From contig NZ_BBMZ01000031.1 in the NCBI RefSeq assembly GCF_000759795.1, forward strand, positions 1 through 48,011: a stretch of DNA of 48,011 bases, written 5' to 3'. Below are positions 25,781 through 36,518 of the stretch, in pieces (positions within the stretch are counted from its first letter, which is position 1; each line of letters opens with the position of its first letter). The notes under the pieces are model-generated. The model had not been told where the DNA came from. It was given only the letters and a program-made list of their open reading frames with translations, and made no database searches. Position numbers and translations under genes: made by a program. The stretch is from Pseudescherichia vulneris NBRC 102420 (lineage in GTDB: Bacteria > Pseudomonadota > Gammaproteobacteria > Enterobacterales > Enterobacteriaceae).

Positions 25781-26845
25781 TTGAAGACAATCTTAAAAAC
25801 GCTGGCCATCTGCGTAATGGCGGGTGGCCTGGTGGCTCAGTCGGTCTATGCCGAGTCGCTGGTCATTCAGGAACAGGGAAGCTTTTCTGCTGGTGGTACC
25901 ATCATCACCGCCCCAGGAACATTTGATGCGAAAAAGCCGCTGGACTCTGCTGGCCAAACCTACCATGGCGATCATGCGTCTGTGTTCTACCAAATCCCGG
26001 AAAATCCGCATAAATACCCTATCGTCATGCTGCACGGCGCAGGTCAGTTCTCCCGTACCTGGGAAAGCACCCCGGATGGTCGCGAAGGGTTCCAGAACAT
26101 ATTCCTGCGTCGCGGGTTCTCAACCTATCTTGTCGATCAACCGCGTCGGGGCAGCGCCGGACGTACGACTGTAGAAGGTACTGTTACGCCTAAACCGGAT
26201 GAACAGATGTGGTTCAACCAGTTCCGCGTTGGCGTGTGGCCAGAGTATTTTAAGGGCGTTCAGTTCTCTCACGACAAAGAAGCACTGAATCAGTATTTCC
26301 GTCAGATGACCCCGAACACCGGGCCGTTTGATATCAATGTTATCTCTGATGCGATGTCCGCTGTAGTAGACAAATCCGGCCCGGCTATCCTCTTCACCCA
26401 CTCTCAGGGTGGCGGACCAGGCTGGTACACGGCGATGAAAAACAACAAGGTCAAAGCCATTGTCGCCTTCGAGCCAGGAAGCAGCTTTGTCTTCCCGGAA
26501 AAAGAACTCCCAGCCCCTATGCCAAGCGCGTTCGACACGCTGAAGGGTGAGCCTGTGCCAATGGAGCAGTTTATGGCACTGACCAAAATCCCGATTCTGA
26601 TTATTTACGGCGATAACATACCGGATAAACCTGTCGCCATGCCCGCGCAGGACAGTTGGCGCGTACGTCTGGCGATAGCTCGGGAGTGGCGCGACGTGGT
26701 GAACAAGCATGGCGGGGATGTGACTGTGACGCATCTACCTGAAGTGGGAATTAAAGGGAATACCCACTTCCCGTTCTCTGATTTGAATAATGTGCAGGTT
26801 GCTGATTTGGTCAGTAAATTTTTGGAAGAAAAAAATCTGCAGTAG
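25781..26845 (+). CDS. Exported alpha/beta hydrolase
   Basis: Translation starts at TTG 25781, eight bases after AGAGGA; the only nearby ATG is followed directly by a stop. The 354-residue product has a signal peptide (TLAICVMAGGLVAQSVYA) and an alpha/beta-hydrolase core: oxyanion-hole HGAGQFSRTW at about 85-94, nucleophile Ser208 in FTHSQGGGPGW and a late His in GIKGNTHFPF. It is a serine enzyme, unlike the cysteine-type hydrolase at 19166-20215. Substrate is unknown; the long lid-like segment (about 130-185) suggests a hydrophobic ester. It is monocistronic and ends at a long perfect palindrome. Confidence 0.87.
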   Translation: MKTILKTLAICVMAGGLVAQSVYAESLVIQEQGSFSAGGTIITAPGTFDAKKPLDSAGQTYHGDHASVFYQIPENPHKYPIVMLHGAGQFSRTWESTPDGREGFQNIFLRRGFSTYLVDQPRRGSAGRTTVEGTVTPKPDEQMWFNQFRVGVWPEYFKGVQFSHDKEALNQYFRQMTPNTGPFDINVISDAMSAVVDKSGPAILFTHSQGGGPGWYTAMKNNKVKAIVAFEPGSSFVFPEKELPAPMPSAFDTLKGEPVPMEQFMALTKIPILIIYGDNIPDKPVAMPAQDSWRVRLAIAREWRDVVNKHGGDVTVTHLPEVGIKGNTHFPFSDLNNVQVADLVSKFLEEKNLQ

Positions 26846-26852
26846 ATCGAGA

Positions 26853-26888
26853 TTGTATTGAGCCTTCATTAATGAAGGCTCAATACAA
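26853..26888. terminator. 36-base perfect palindrome after the hydrolase
   Basis: Two 18-base arms with no spacer (centre AATT-type, TTCATT|AATGAA; inner GAGCC/GGCTC) follow the stop codon by seven bases. On the plus strand the T-tract is weak (GCATCAGTTTTATC). It is most likely a bidirectional terminator, although perfect arms this long are rare. Confidence 0.65.
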
Positions 26889-27136
26889 GCATCAGTTTTA
26901 TCAAAAAAAAATAAAATGGGAACGTGACAGTCTGCTTAGAGCGAGGTGCGGAACTTGGACTTTCAAACTTTACAAAGTAAAGTTGTCTTCATCATCGCCA
27001 TCGCTTACTTCACCCACATCACCGCTTGCCTCAAAAAGTGCGTGGAGCTAAAACTGGTATGCTTACAGCACGCCTAAACATGCTATCTGCATTATCAGTG
27101 CTTGATTCATATGATCACTATGAAACAGTGGGGAAT
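26889..27136. other. AT-rich spacer with dyad AACTTTAC-AAA-GTAAAGTT (26966-26984)
   Basis: No gene is recognisable between the two cassettes. The perfect 8+3+8 dyad is typical of a regulator site or a small hairpin, but no promoter or target gene is evident next to it. Both neighbouring genes run toward this spacer. Confidence 0.4.
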
Positions 27137-28117
27137 TTATATATTCAACAGTTTTTTTTCAAAATTTTGATTCAATTCATCCTCAATTTCAAACCGTGTC
27201 TTCAAAATAGATAAATGAGGTTTAAACTCAATCCAACTACTATTTGATAGATTTGTTAATCGTTCTGATTCACCTAAACCAAGGGAAACTGCGCTGAATA
27301 ATGGACCAACTATTGGTGTAAAACCAAGAACTGAACATACTTTCCCCGCCAAGGTGGAAAACCTATTAATAGTTTGATGCTTGGAGTTTTTAAGATTGCT
27401 CTCCAGCGCTAATTCGTAAAGTTGTTTTTTTGATTGATTCGCATTAGCCTTAAGAATAGATGTAACTTTAGCACTATATTTTCTAGTGTCTTTATCCTGT
27501 TTAATATAGTGCAATAAATCGATGCTGTTTATTTCAAAATCAGGAACGATCAATGCAGCACTGTGCATTACCGGATCTGAAAAACTGACAATATTTTTAT
27601 TCACATTGTTATACTGGGGATCAATTTCAGAAAGTCTTTTCATAATCAACCTTCGTCCAGTTGATGAAATAATCTCCGCTCCATACCTAAGAGAGAGCTC
27701 AATATCACAAATTACTTGGAATAATATTTGGCTCTTAGCATGATTAGGAACTTTTGTCAGGACTCTGGAAATCACTGGATCTGTCAGTGCCCAATCAATG
27801 TAGCACTGATGTTCTATATAGTTTATTCCAATGGAGGAAGGCCTAGAAGGCATTCTTAATCCAAAATCAGGATGATAGTACTCTTCGTCTGACCAATAAC
27901 TGTTAGAATCTGGTAAGGGATTGTCGACAGGAGAAAAAATCACCTCGTCATACAAAGTAAACAAAGTTAAAGATAGTCTAGATATCTCATCGCTTTTATT
28001 TCCCCATAAAGTTTTATAGTAACCATGATTTTGACCAAACCCATTTCCCGCTAATTCTTTAGCGAAAAACTCTTGAACCGCTCCAGAATATGGAAAACTT
28101 AAAATTACTTTGCTCAA
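27137..28117 (-). CDS. Protein of unknown function, second gene of a two-gene cassette
   Basis: This 326-residue protein starts at TTG 28117, with GGAG at good distance. I recognise no family. Residues about 1-130 are mixed, with many aromatics (NHGYYKTLW, SNSYWSDEEYYHPDFGLRMP). A Lys/Ser-rich helical part follows (about 225-260). A hydrophobic, glycine-containing stretch (about 268-292, CSVLGFTPIVGPLFSAVSLG) may insert into or lie on a membrane. The gene is much more AT-rich than its neighbours, 27 bases downstream of a helical partner and in the same orientation, which indicates a horizontally acquired operon. Confidence 0.75.
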   Translation of the reverse strand: MSKVILSFPYSGAVQEFFAKELAGNGFGQNHGYYKTLWGNKSDEISRLSLTLFTLYDEVIFSPVDNPLPDSNSYWSDEEYYHPDFGLRMPSRPSSIGINYIEHQCYIDWALTDPVISRVLTKVPNHAKSQILFQVICDIELSLRYGAEIISSTGRRLIMKRLSEIDPQYNNVNKNIVSFSDPVMHSAALIVPDFEINSIDLLHYIKQDKDTRKYSAKVTSILKANANQSKKQLYELALESNLKNSKHQTINRFSTLAGKVCSVLGFTPIVGPLFSAVSLGLGESERLTNLSNSSWIEFKPHLSILKTRFEIEDELNQNFEKKLLNI

Positions 28118-28144
28118 ATTAACTCCGAAAATTTAGTGCAGCAT

Positions 28145-28870
28145 TCAGCGACTTGTCCGCTGTAATACTTCGTTAACAGTTGATTGCAATCCATATTTGG
28201 TGAAATACTGCTCCATCATCTCATCACCTTGAAACTCACGAGCTAACAGGCGCAATCGTTGAAAATTTTTATCTTCCTCATGGTAGGGTATATCTGTATA
28301 TCCTCTAGGAAAACCAGCAGCCTCTTCAATGTCTTCAATCACCCAGCCAAGCAACTCAAGACCTTCTTCCGTGAAGATTGCTCTTGGATCTGCATACACC
28401 CAAAAATCTCTATAGCAGTTTTCGACGACTTTCAGTACTTCGACAAAATATTCTTCTGCCAGTTTAGTAACTTCACCAACTGGAGCGCCTTTCAAGTCGT
28501 CGATATCTACAAAATAAGAAACATGCTTTATCTTTCCTTCTCGGATTGTGCCAGTGTGGCCAACGGGTATATCACCGACTTTTTGTATGTAATTGCGAAG
28601 ATTGACAAAATACTTTGCAAGCCCGTTTGATTTAAGTTTTTCCTGATGAGACACATACCAGCTATCAAAACCAGGGTACTTAGTCATAACCGCTTGTAGT
28701 GCAAAAGTAATGCTCCGTGTTGCTGAAGCGAACGCGCTTAAAACATAAGCAAATTCATCATAATGCCCCTGAACCTCTTTAAGCTTTTCGAGAAAATAAT
28801 CGCTTTCACCAACTTTTGCAGCCACTATATGAAAGCCTCGTGAAGGAAACTGAAACTTTTCTATTACCAT
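28145..28870 (-). CDS. Helical protein of unknown function, possibly HEPN-like, first gene of the cassette
   Basis: This 241-residue protein has a strong ribosome-binding site (GGAGAG) before ATG 28870. The N-terminal half is a run of amphipathic helices: FLEKLKEVQGHYDEFAYVLS, FASATRSITFALQAVM and YFVNLRNYIQKVGD. The pattern of a helix with an SATRS-F-LQ face followed by LRN with a spaced polar residue recalls HEPN-superfamily proteins, but the canonical RxxxxH is not intact (R-N-Y-I-Q-K). The C-terminal half is acidic (GWVIEDIEEAAGF). I assign no activity. A perfect dyad lies about 65 bases upstream of the start. Confidence 0.75.
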   Translation of the reverse strand: MVIEKFQFPSRGFHIVAAKVGESDYFLEKLKEVQGHYDEFAYVLSAFASATRSITFALQAVMTKYPGFDSWYVSHQEKLKSNGLAKYFVNLRNYIQKVGDIPVGHTGTIREGKIKHVSYFVDIDDLKGAPVGEVTKLAEEYFVEVLKVVENCYRDFWVYADPRAIFTEEGLELLGWVIEDIEEAAGFPRGYTDIPYHEEDKNFQRLRLLAREFQGDEMMEQYFTKYGLQSTVNEVLQRTSR

Positions 28871-28932
28871 CTAACTCTCCATAAACTGTGTTTTCCGTTT
28901 GTTAGCCATTAATTACTTACATAAATAAGTCT

Positions 28933-28950
28933 ATTGTTCAATAGAACAAT
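28933..28950 (-). promoter_or_regulatory. ATTGTTC-AATA-GAACAAT dyad upstream of the unknown cassette
   Basis: A perfect 7+4+7 inverted repeat lies 63-80 bases upstream of the first cassette gene. On the minus strand it includes TTGAAC, which could act as a -35 hexamer. It resembles operators of small HTH repressors, but no such repressor is encoded next to it. Confidence 0.5.
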
Positions 28951-29112
28951 CAGATAACCATGATAATTTTATTTTGCTATGTGACCCTGAAGTGATATAG
29001 TTCATGAAAAAATAGCGGTTATCAGAATAGATAAATGAATGTAATTCATTAGTTGTATCTGTGATTTCTACCATTTTCGTATCCTATCGAACGCGTGATC
29101 ATCCCCTGCCCC

Positions 29113-29288
29113 TATCAGATCTATGAACTTCATTTATAGCACTTATTTAAGCAGCGTAATTATCCTTAACAGCAATTTGGTTAATCTGAGTGCATCACCT
29201 GAGTCAGCAACGCGGAGATGGTGGACATCTCCAATCCTGTAGGGTTGGGGTGCTACTCTAGTCTAACAAATTGTTTTTATTGAAAATT
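29113..29288. repeat. Direct-repeat copy B (diverged copy of 19010-19195)
   Basis: This stretch matches copy A in order and orientation: the dyad CTATGAAC...ATTTATAG, the block TTTAAGCAGCGTAATTATC, and the hairpin before the former stop-codon region. It shares no function with the adjacent genes here. It continues into the hydrolase remnant, so a whole locus end was duplicated or is left from a deletion. Confidence 0.7.
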
Positions 29289-29455
29289 TATGAATGTTTT
29301 AATCACTTAGATTTGCATCACCGGAATAAAGCACTTCGCCTCTGGCTGCTTCCTGAATACGTGCGTCAGACACCAGTTGGAGACGCTGCTGGGTAGTATC
29401 CAGCTGTGAATCCTGCATAACATTGCAGCGTACAAGGCCTAAATTAAACATAATG
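29262..29455 (-). pseudogene. Remnant of a second dienelactone-hydrolase-like gene
   Basis: Bases about 29305-29455 match the internal part of the intact hydrolase gene (19525-19675), including the shared block GTATCCAGCTGTGAATCCTG. About 325 bases corresponding to the C-terminal coding part are missing, and only the last few codons before the stop are still recognisable near 29262-29290. No open frame survives. It is a decayed paralogue. Confidence 0.75.
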
Positions 29456-29556
29456 ATATAAAGCCTGAACCTTCTTAAAGAAAAGATGCTGCATCAATTT
29501 TTTACCAGCTTTTCTTTTCATAAAAGACAGGAAATAGCCACACTCTACACATGAAA

Positions 29557-29577
29557 AAGCCCTCTCGAGGAGGGCTT
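29557..29577 (-). terminator. Orphan intrinsic terminator (minus strand)
   Basis: AAGCCCTC-TCGAG-GAGGGCTT is followed on the minus strand by a run of T (GGGCTTTTTCATG), a strong intrinsic terminator for leftward transcription. The only genes on its right run rightward, so the gene it served appears to have been lost. Confidence 0.65.
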
Positions 29578-29705
29578 AAGCTTTCAAATGGTGACCTGCG
29601 TCATGTAGTTAATCGAGTATACCGGATGGGCAGTCCTTGCCTTCTCCTCTAAATTAATGAACACATCTAATAAACCCTAGCTAATTACCCCATCTAATCG
29701 AATAA

Positions 29706-32588
<2,883 letters not shown>

Positions 32589-32590
32589 TC

Positions 32591-32605
32591 ATGAAGGGTG
32601 TTCAT
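32591..32605. promoter_or_regulatory. ATGAA-GGGTG-TTCAT dyad in the lysR-SDR intergenic region
   Basis: A perfect 5+5+5 dyad of T-N11-A form lies between the divergent LysR and SDR genes, the usual place for a LysR autoregulatory site. It shares both arms with the dyads at 16919 and 19012. Confidence 0.55.
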
Positions 32606-32697
32606 AGACACAATCATTTTAGCCCTATTACTGACAATAATGATAATTGATATTCTGACCCTATCGAAAATAAGTCTGAATTATCAGTAGGTTTATC

Positions 32698-33489
32698 ATG
32701 AGAATACTCGTTGCAGGGGCGACAGGAAGTATTGGCCTTCATGTCGTCAATATCGCTATCAAAATGGGCCATCAGCCTGTAGCGCTGGTCAGAAATAAGC
32801 GCAAAGTGAAATCGCTTCCTCGGGGAACAGATGTTTTTTACGGCGATGTTTCATTGCCTGAAACACTCACCGATTTGCCGAAAGATATTGATGCCATCAT
32901 CTTCACGCTCGGTTCCGATGGCCAGGGGCGTATTGGTGCCAGGGCGATAGATTACGGCGGAGTGCGCAATATTTTACGAATATTCAGGGATACACCTGTT
33001 CGTATCGGCCTGATGACCACGGTTGGCGTGACTGAACGACTCAGCACCTGGAATCAACGCACTGAGGTTCATGACTGGAAAAGACGTGCCGAGCGTCTGG
33101 TCAGGGCAAGTGGTCACTCCTATACCATCGTCAGGCCCGGCTGGTTTGATTACAACAATGATGATGAACACCGAATCGTTATGCTTCAGGGGGACCGTCG
33201 CCATACGGGAACACCAGATGATGGTGTGATATCCCGGGAGCAAATCGCCCAGGTTCTGGTCAGTGCCCTTACCCACGACGAGGCAAAAAATAAAACATTC
33301 GAGCTGGTGGCTGAACGAGGTGAAGCACAGCAAGATCTTACCCCACTCTTTGCAGATCTGCAGGCTGATGATCCACAAAAAAATGATGGGATTCTGGACA
33401 TAGACAATATGCCTCTGCGTGAAGAACCTGACTGCATTATTAACGAGCTGAACCTGTATTCAAAAAAATTAACCAATCTACAACCCTGA
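32698..33489 (+). CDS. NAD(P)-binding atypical SDR protein
   Basis: This 263-residue protein opens with the Rossmann loop MRILVAGATGSIGLHVVNIA (GxxGxxG), has VALVRNKRKVKSL for the NADP phosphate, GDVSLPETL as the adenine-contact Asp, and YTIVRPGWFDYN near 140. This is the atypical short-chain dehydrogenase/NmrA-like pattern, without the YxxxK of classical enzymes. Members act as NADPH-dependent reductases or redox sensors. It is divergent from the LysR gene and probably controlled by it. A CusR/HprR-like box overlaps its stop codon but faces the next gene. Confidence 0.88.
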   Translation: MRILVAGATGSIGLHVVNIAIKMGHQPVALVRNKRKVKSLPRGTDVFYGDVSLPETLTDLPKDIDAIIFTLGSDGQGRIGARAIDYGGVRNILRIFRDTPVRIGLMTTVGVTERLSTWNQRTEVHDWKRRAERLVRASGHSYTIVRPGWFDYNNDDEHRIVMLQGDRRHTGTPDDGVISREQIAQVLVSALTHDEAKNKTFELVAERGEAQQDLTPLFADLQADDPQKNDGILDIDNMPLREEPDCIINELNLYSKKLTNLQP

Positions 33490-33500
33490 CAATTTTGTCA
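33487..33500 (+). promoter_or_regulatory. CusR/HprR-like box upstream of the BhsA-like gene
   Basis: TGACAATTTTGTCA is a perfect dyad and fits the E. coli CusR consensus core TGACAA-NN-TTGTCA. It lies 113 bases before the BhsA-like start. It is the strongest of the three sites and has a second imperfect TGTCA/GGTCAG...TGACAG series just after it. Confidence 0.7.
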
Positions 33501-33612
33501 TATAGCGGTCAGCCTCATGACAGCTTAGGTCTGTATATTTGAATACACAGATGGAGAAAGTTACTCCTGATACAAGTCCAGTTTCAAGCATATTGTTAAA
33601 GAGGTACTAGAT

Positions 33613-33864
33613 ATGAAAGCACTACTTATTACTACATTGGTCATGGGATTTATTTCAGTGAATGCCGCATCTGCCGCTCAGGAAATTAACCATGCAGTTG
33701 GGAAAGAAAAGATAGGTGTAGTCTCAGCCAGCAATGCCTATACGCTTGATGAATTATCGGATGTTCTTTCTCGTAAGGCTGATGAACAAGGGGCAACGTC
33801 ATTCAAAATCCTGTCGACAACGGGGGAAAACAGGCTACATGGAGTTGCTGAAATCTATAAGTAA
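33613..33864 (+). CDS. DUF1471 / BhsA-McbA-YdgH-family periplasmic stress peptide
   Basis: This 83-residue protein has a signal peptide (LLITTLVMGFISVNAASA) and the DUF1471 core: GVVSASNAYTLDELSDVLSR, then KADEQGATSFKILSTT and a final AEIYK. BhsA, McbA and YhcN relatives are small periplasmic or outer-membrane stress proteins induced by copper, peroxide, acid or hypochlorite. The TGACA-N4-TGTCA box upstream suggests it is an output of the local two-component system. It is monocistronic. Confidence 0.9.
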   Translation: MKALLITTLVMGFISVNAASAAQEINHAVGKEKIGVVSASNAYTLDELSDVLSRKADEQGATSFKILSTTGENRLHGVAEIYK

Positions 33865-33920
33865 ATCATAACTATTCCGAACAGGATGTGTCACAGTCCT
33901 CTTATAGTGAGCGTCGATCT

Positions 33921-34078
33921 ATGTTCAGAACAAAAGACATCATCGATGAGATAACAAAATGGATTGATTCAAATTTAACAAACCGCTGAAGATAGAGGAT
34001 GTTGCTGCGCGGGCAGGATACTCCAAGTGGCATCTTCAGCGGATTTTTGTGCAGGTAAAAAAAGTTAGCCTTAATTAA
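33921..34078 (+). pseudogene. Frameshifted, truncated RamA/MarA-like AraC regulator
   Basis: ATG 33921 encodes IIDEITKWIDSNLTN, matching the N-terminus of RamA/SoxS-like regulators, and then hits TGA. One base earlier in frame the sequence continues PLKIEDVAARAGYSKWHLQR, then IFVQ, the first helix-turn-helix of the family, before a stop. The last two thirds are gone. A single-base deletion near 33984 plus a 3' truncation explains it. Confidence 0.85.
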
Positions 34079-34091
34079 CAAAGAATCTTAG

Positions 34092-34427
34092 ATGAAACGA
34101 AAAATGCTTCTGGTATTAATAGCGGCCAGTTTACTGGCTGACTGCGGCGAGAAAACACCGAAATGCAGAAGTGATGACGCTAAAAATCTGGCCGTGGATA
34201 TTGCCATAAAGACAATCGAGAAAGTAATGACACTGGATAAGGATGTCCAGATTTCAGTTGAAAATGTCAGAACAATTAGCCATGAATCAAGTCTTGATGT
34301 TTACCAATGTGCGGCTGATTTAACGTTTACAAAACCAAATCTGCAAAATTCTCTGCCAATCACTTACCGGATTCAGAAAACTGACGAGGGTAAACGCAAA
34401 TTCTATATAAATGTATTAGGTATCTAA
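34092..34427 (+). CDS. Small putative lipoprotein of unknown function
   Basis: This 111-residue protein has a short signal-like N-terminus (MKRKMLLVLIAASLLADC) followed by a polar domain with two further cysteines (PKCRSDD; YQCAADL) that could pair. The lipobox reads LLAD-C: aspartate before the cysteine is not a normal lipoprotein signal residue. Lipidation may be lost, or the start of a formerly normal LLAGC has mutated. It is otherwise like small enterobacterial island lipoproteins. I do not recognise a function. Confidence 0.7.
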   Translation: MKRKMLLVLIAASLLADCGEKTPKCRSDDAKNLAVDIAIKTIEKVMTLDKDVQISVENVRTISHESSLDVYQCAADLTFTKPNLQNSLPITYRIQKTDEGKRKFYINVLGI

Positions 34428-34489
34428 TAGCATTGTAAATATGCCCCAAATTACAAATGGTAAAAGAGGCATCTAAGCAATTTAATTTA

Positions 34490-35197
34490 TTACATGAACT
34501 CAAGTGCTATGGCAGTGTAATCATCCTTAACTTCTTTAGTCTGAATAAGGGATGATATATCATTCATCCATTGACTTACATTTAATGCCCTTTCGCTAAG
34601 CATAGCTAATTCTTTCTTGGTGCATATGTTATAAACTCCATCACTAACCAGAAGGAGTCGATCCTTTATAGCCACCTTAAATTTCGATTCATATAATTCA
34701 TATTTCTTATCAGGAGAAATTACTGATAGCAAAATATTTTTACGGTGGTAATAAAGAGCTCTTTCGCGGGAAAGTACACCATCATCTATGAGTTTTTGCT
34801 TTTCACTTTGATCATATGTTTTAGTTACAATACCTCGACCTCTAAGATGATACAGCCGGCAATCACCAACATGACCAATAGTAACATCATCCTTGTTAAT
34901 ATATACTACAGTTAATGTTGTAGACATTTCTGGAAACTTTATATCCTTACTATGTTTAAGAACTGTATGATGTACACGGTCAAACAAATCAGCCATAGTT
35001 GTGAATAATTTTTCTGAGAAAATATGTTTAACCTCAGTAATTGCTGCCATTGACGCTTCAGCCCCACCTTTACGCCCCCCAACACCATCAGCAATGCAGA
35101 TCACGTGATGGTCTCCATCTAAAGCCAAAGAGATGTAAGAATCTTGGTTTTCCTTTTTAGGGCCAGGAAAAGAAAAGGCTGAAGTGTTATAAATCAT
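34490..35197 (-). CDS. PP2C-family protein phosphatase
   Basis: This compact 235-residue PP2C keeps the metal-binding motifs: ENQDSY (residues 16-21), ADGVGGRKGGAEAS (36-49), the central GHVGDCRLYHLRG, LLVSDGVYN and the final KDDYTAIALEF. It should remove phosphate from Ser/Thr using two metal ions in the cytosol. Its ATG is four bases after the stop of the kinase gene, so the kinase is the obvious partner or substrate controller. The pair is AT-rich and lies in the island beside thrW. Confidence 0.92.
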   Translation of the reverse strand: MIYNTSAFSFPGPKKENQDSYISLALDGDHHVICIADGVGGRKGGAEASMAAITEVKHIFSEKLFTTMADLFDRVHHTVLKHSKDIKFPEMSTTLTVVYINKDDVTIGHVGDCRLYHLRGRGIVTKTYDQSEKQKLIDDGVLSRERALYYHRKNILLSVISPDKKYELYESKFKVAIKDRLLLVSDGVYNICTKKELAMLSERALNVSQWMNDISSLIQTKEVKDDYTAIALEFM

Positions 35198-35201
35198 TTT
35201 T

Positions 35202-36518
35202 TCACCTAACTAGTTGCTGCAATTCAATTGGCAATACCGCTCTATTATAGTTGATCGATCTCTCCATATGGATAATTTTTCCTGAAAAATCAAAATTAGT
35301 AGTATTTATTTCTGTGACAAGCCTATTGTTTAACTCATCTGTCATATTAGACATCATTAGAGCAACCTTCCTTTCAACGTACCAGCGATTATGAGAAGTT
35401 CCTAATTCTAAAAGTGCCAGTATAATTTTTGCCTTTAAGCCAAGATCTACACTATTAAAAAAAACCTCTGCTTTACTAGCTAAAATATCGCAGTAATCAA
35501 AATCGAAAGATTCGGTAAACATAACATCAGAAAAATAATCACCTAAGGCAGTAAATAGCTCAGGAGCACTATTAAGATGAAAATTTATATGTTCGATTGT
35601 AATTGCCGACAATACCTTGTGGCGTTCACTATTTGAGTTGGCTCGTTCTAAAAAAATAAAAACAGAATCCCATTCTTGATCATCAAGGACTCGTCCAGAA
35701 TTTAGCAATCCAACAATTCTTTCTTCAGCACGAGAACTAAACTCTATCGGAGATGACGTTAGTACTCTATAAAGTTCTTCCCTTAAAATTGCAATTGAGC
35801 CATATCTACGAATTGGTAACGTTTTTGTACATTTGCTAATTATTGCACCGATTGGTCCCGGGTATGTTATTTCTGAATATGGGACTCTGGAAGCTCGACC
35901 ACTAAAAACATCATGTAATATAGCACCAAAAGAATAGATATCAGCTGCAAAGGTTGCCCTTCTGAAATCTCCCATTAGTTCAGGTGCAGCATATAACGCA
36001 GTGCCACCTGTAGCATTGGTCCCGGTTAAACTCGTTGAAGCACTATTAATAGCATTCATCAGCCCAAAATCTGATATAGCATAACTAACCGCATTATCTG
36101 AAGAAAATTTAAGCACATTAGCTGGTTTCAAATCTCTATGAGTGTAGCCAGCATTATGTAAACCCTCTAAACCATTCAATATATCAAAGAGAACTGTATT
36201 TAGATTTTCACCTAGTGTGGGATCTACATCAAGCTCATCTTCAAGAGAGCAATTGGCGAGAGGCATAGAAAAAAAAGGTGGATCAGATTCAAGAAATGAA
36301 TCAATTATACTAACTACATTTGGGTTATTCATCGCACTCTGATAGTTAACCTCACGGACGAATCTTCTCTTTAGAGAAAGATCATCAACATGATCAAGAA
36401 CTGCTTGAACAGGATCATAAATTTTCAAAGCAACAAAGCAATTATTAATATTATCAAAATATCTTCCTACTTTAGCGAAACCGCCGTGACCTAAATCATT
36501 ATGATACGTGTATCTCAT
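35202..36518 (-). CDS. Eukaryotic-like Ser/Thr protein kinase with C-terminal helical domain
   Basis: The 438-residue protein has an intact kinase domain (1-255): glycine loop LGHGGFAKV, Lys32 (VALKIYD), HRDLKPANV (127-135), DFG at 150-152 and APE at 178-180. All catalytic residues are present. The C-terminal 180 residues are helical and unrecognised, possibly HEAT-like repeats for target binding. No membrane segment is visible, so it is cytosolic, unlike PknB-type sensors. GGAAAG precedes ATG 36518. The frame overlaps a small upstream ORF by 20 bases and is coupled to the PP2C gene. Kinase-phosphatase pairs occur in T6SS regulation (PpkA/PppA), TerY-P modules and some anti-phage systems. None of the marker genes of those is adjacent. 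Confidence 0.92.
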   Translation of the reverse strand: MRYTYHNDLGHGGFAKVGRYFDNINNCFVALKIYDPVQAVLDHVDDLSLKRRFVREVNYQSAMNNPNVVSIIDSFLESDPPFFSMPLANCSLEDELDVDPTLGENLNTVLFDILNGLEGLHNAGYTHRDLKPANVLKFSSDNAVSYAISDFGLMNAINSASTSLTGTNATGGTALYAAPELMGDFRRATFAADIYSFGAILHDVFSGRASRVPYSEITYPGPIGAIISKCTKTLPIRRYGSIAILREELYRVLTSSPIEFSSRAEERIVGLLNSGRVLDDQEWDSVFIFLERANSNSERHKVLSAITIEHINFHLNSAPELFTALGDYFSDVMFTESFDFDYCDILASKAEVFFNSVDLGLKAKIILALLELGTSHNRWYVERKVALMMSNMTDELNNRLVTEINTTNFDFSGKIIHMERSINYNRAVLPIELQQLVR

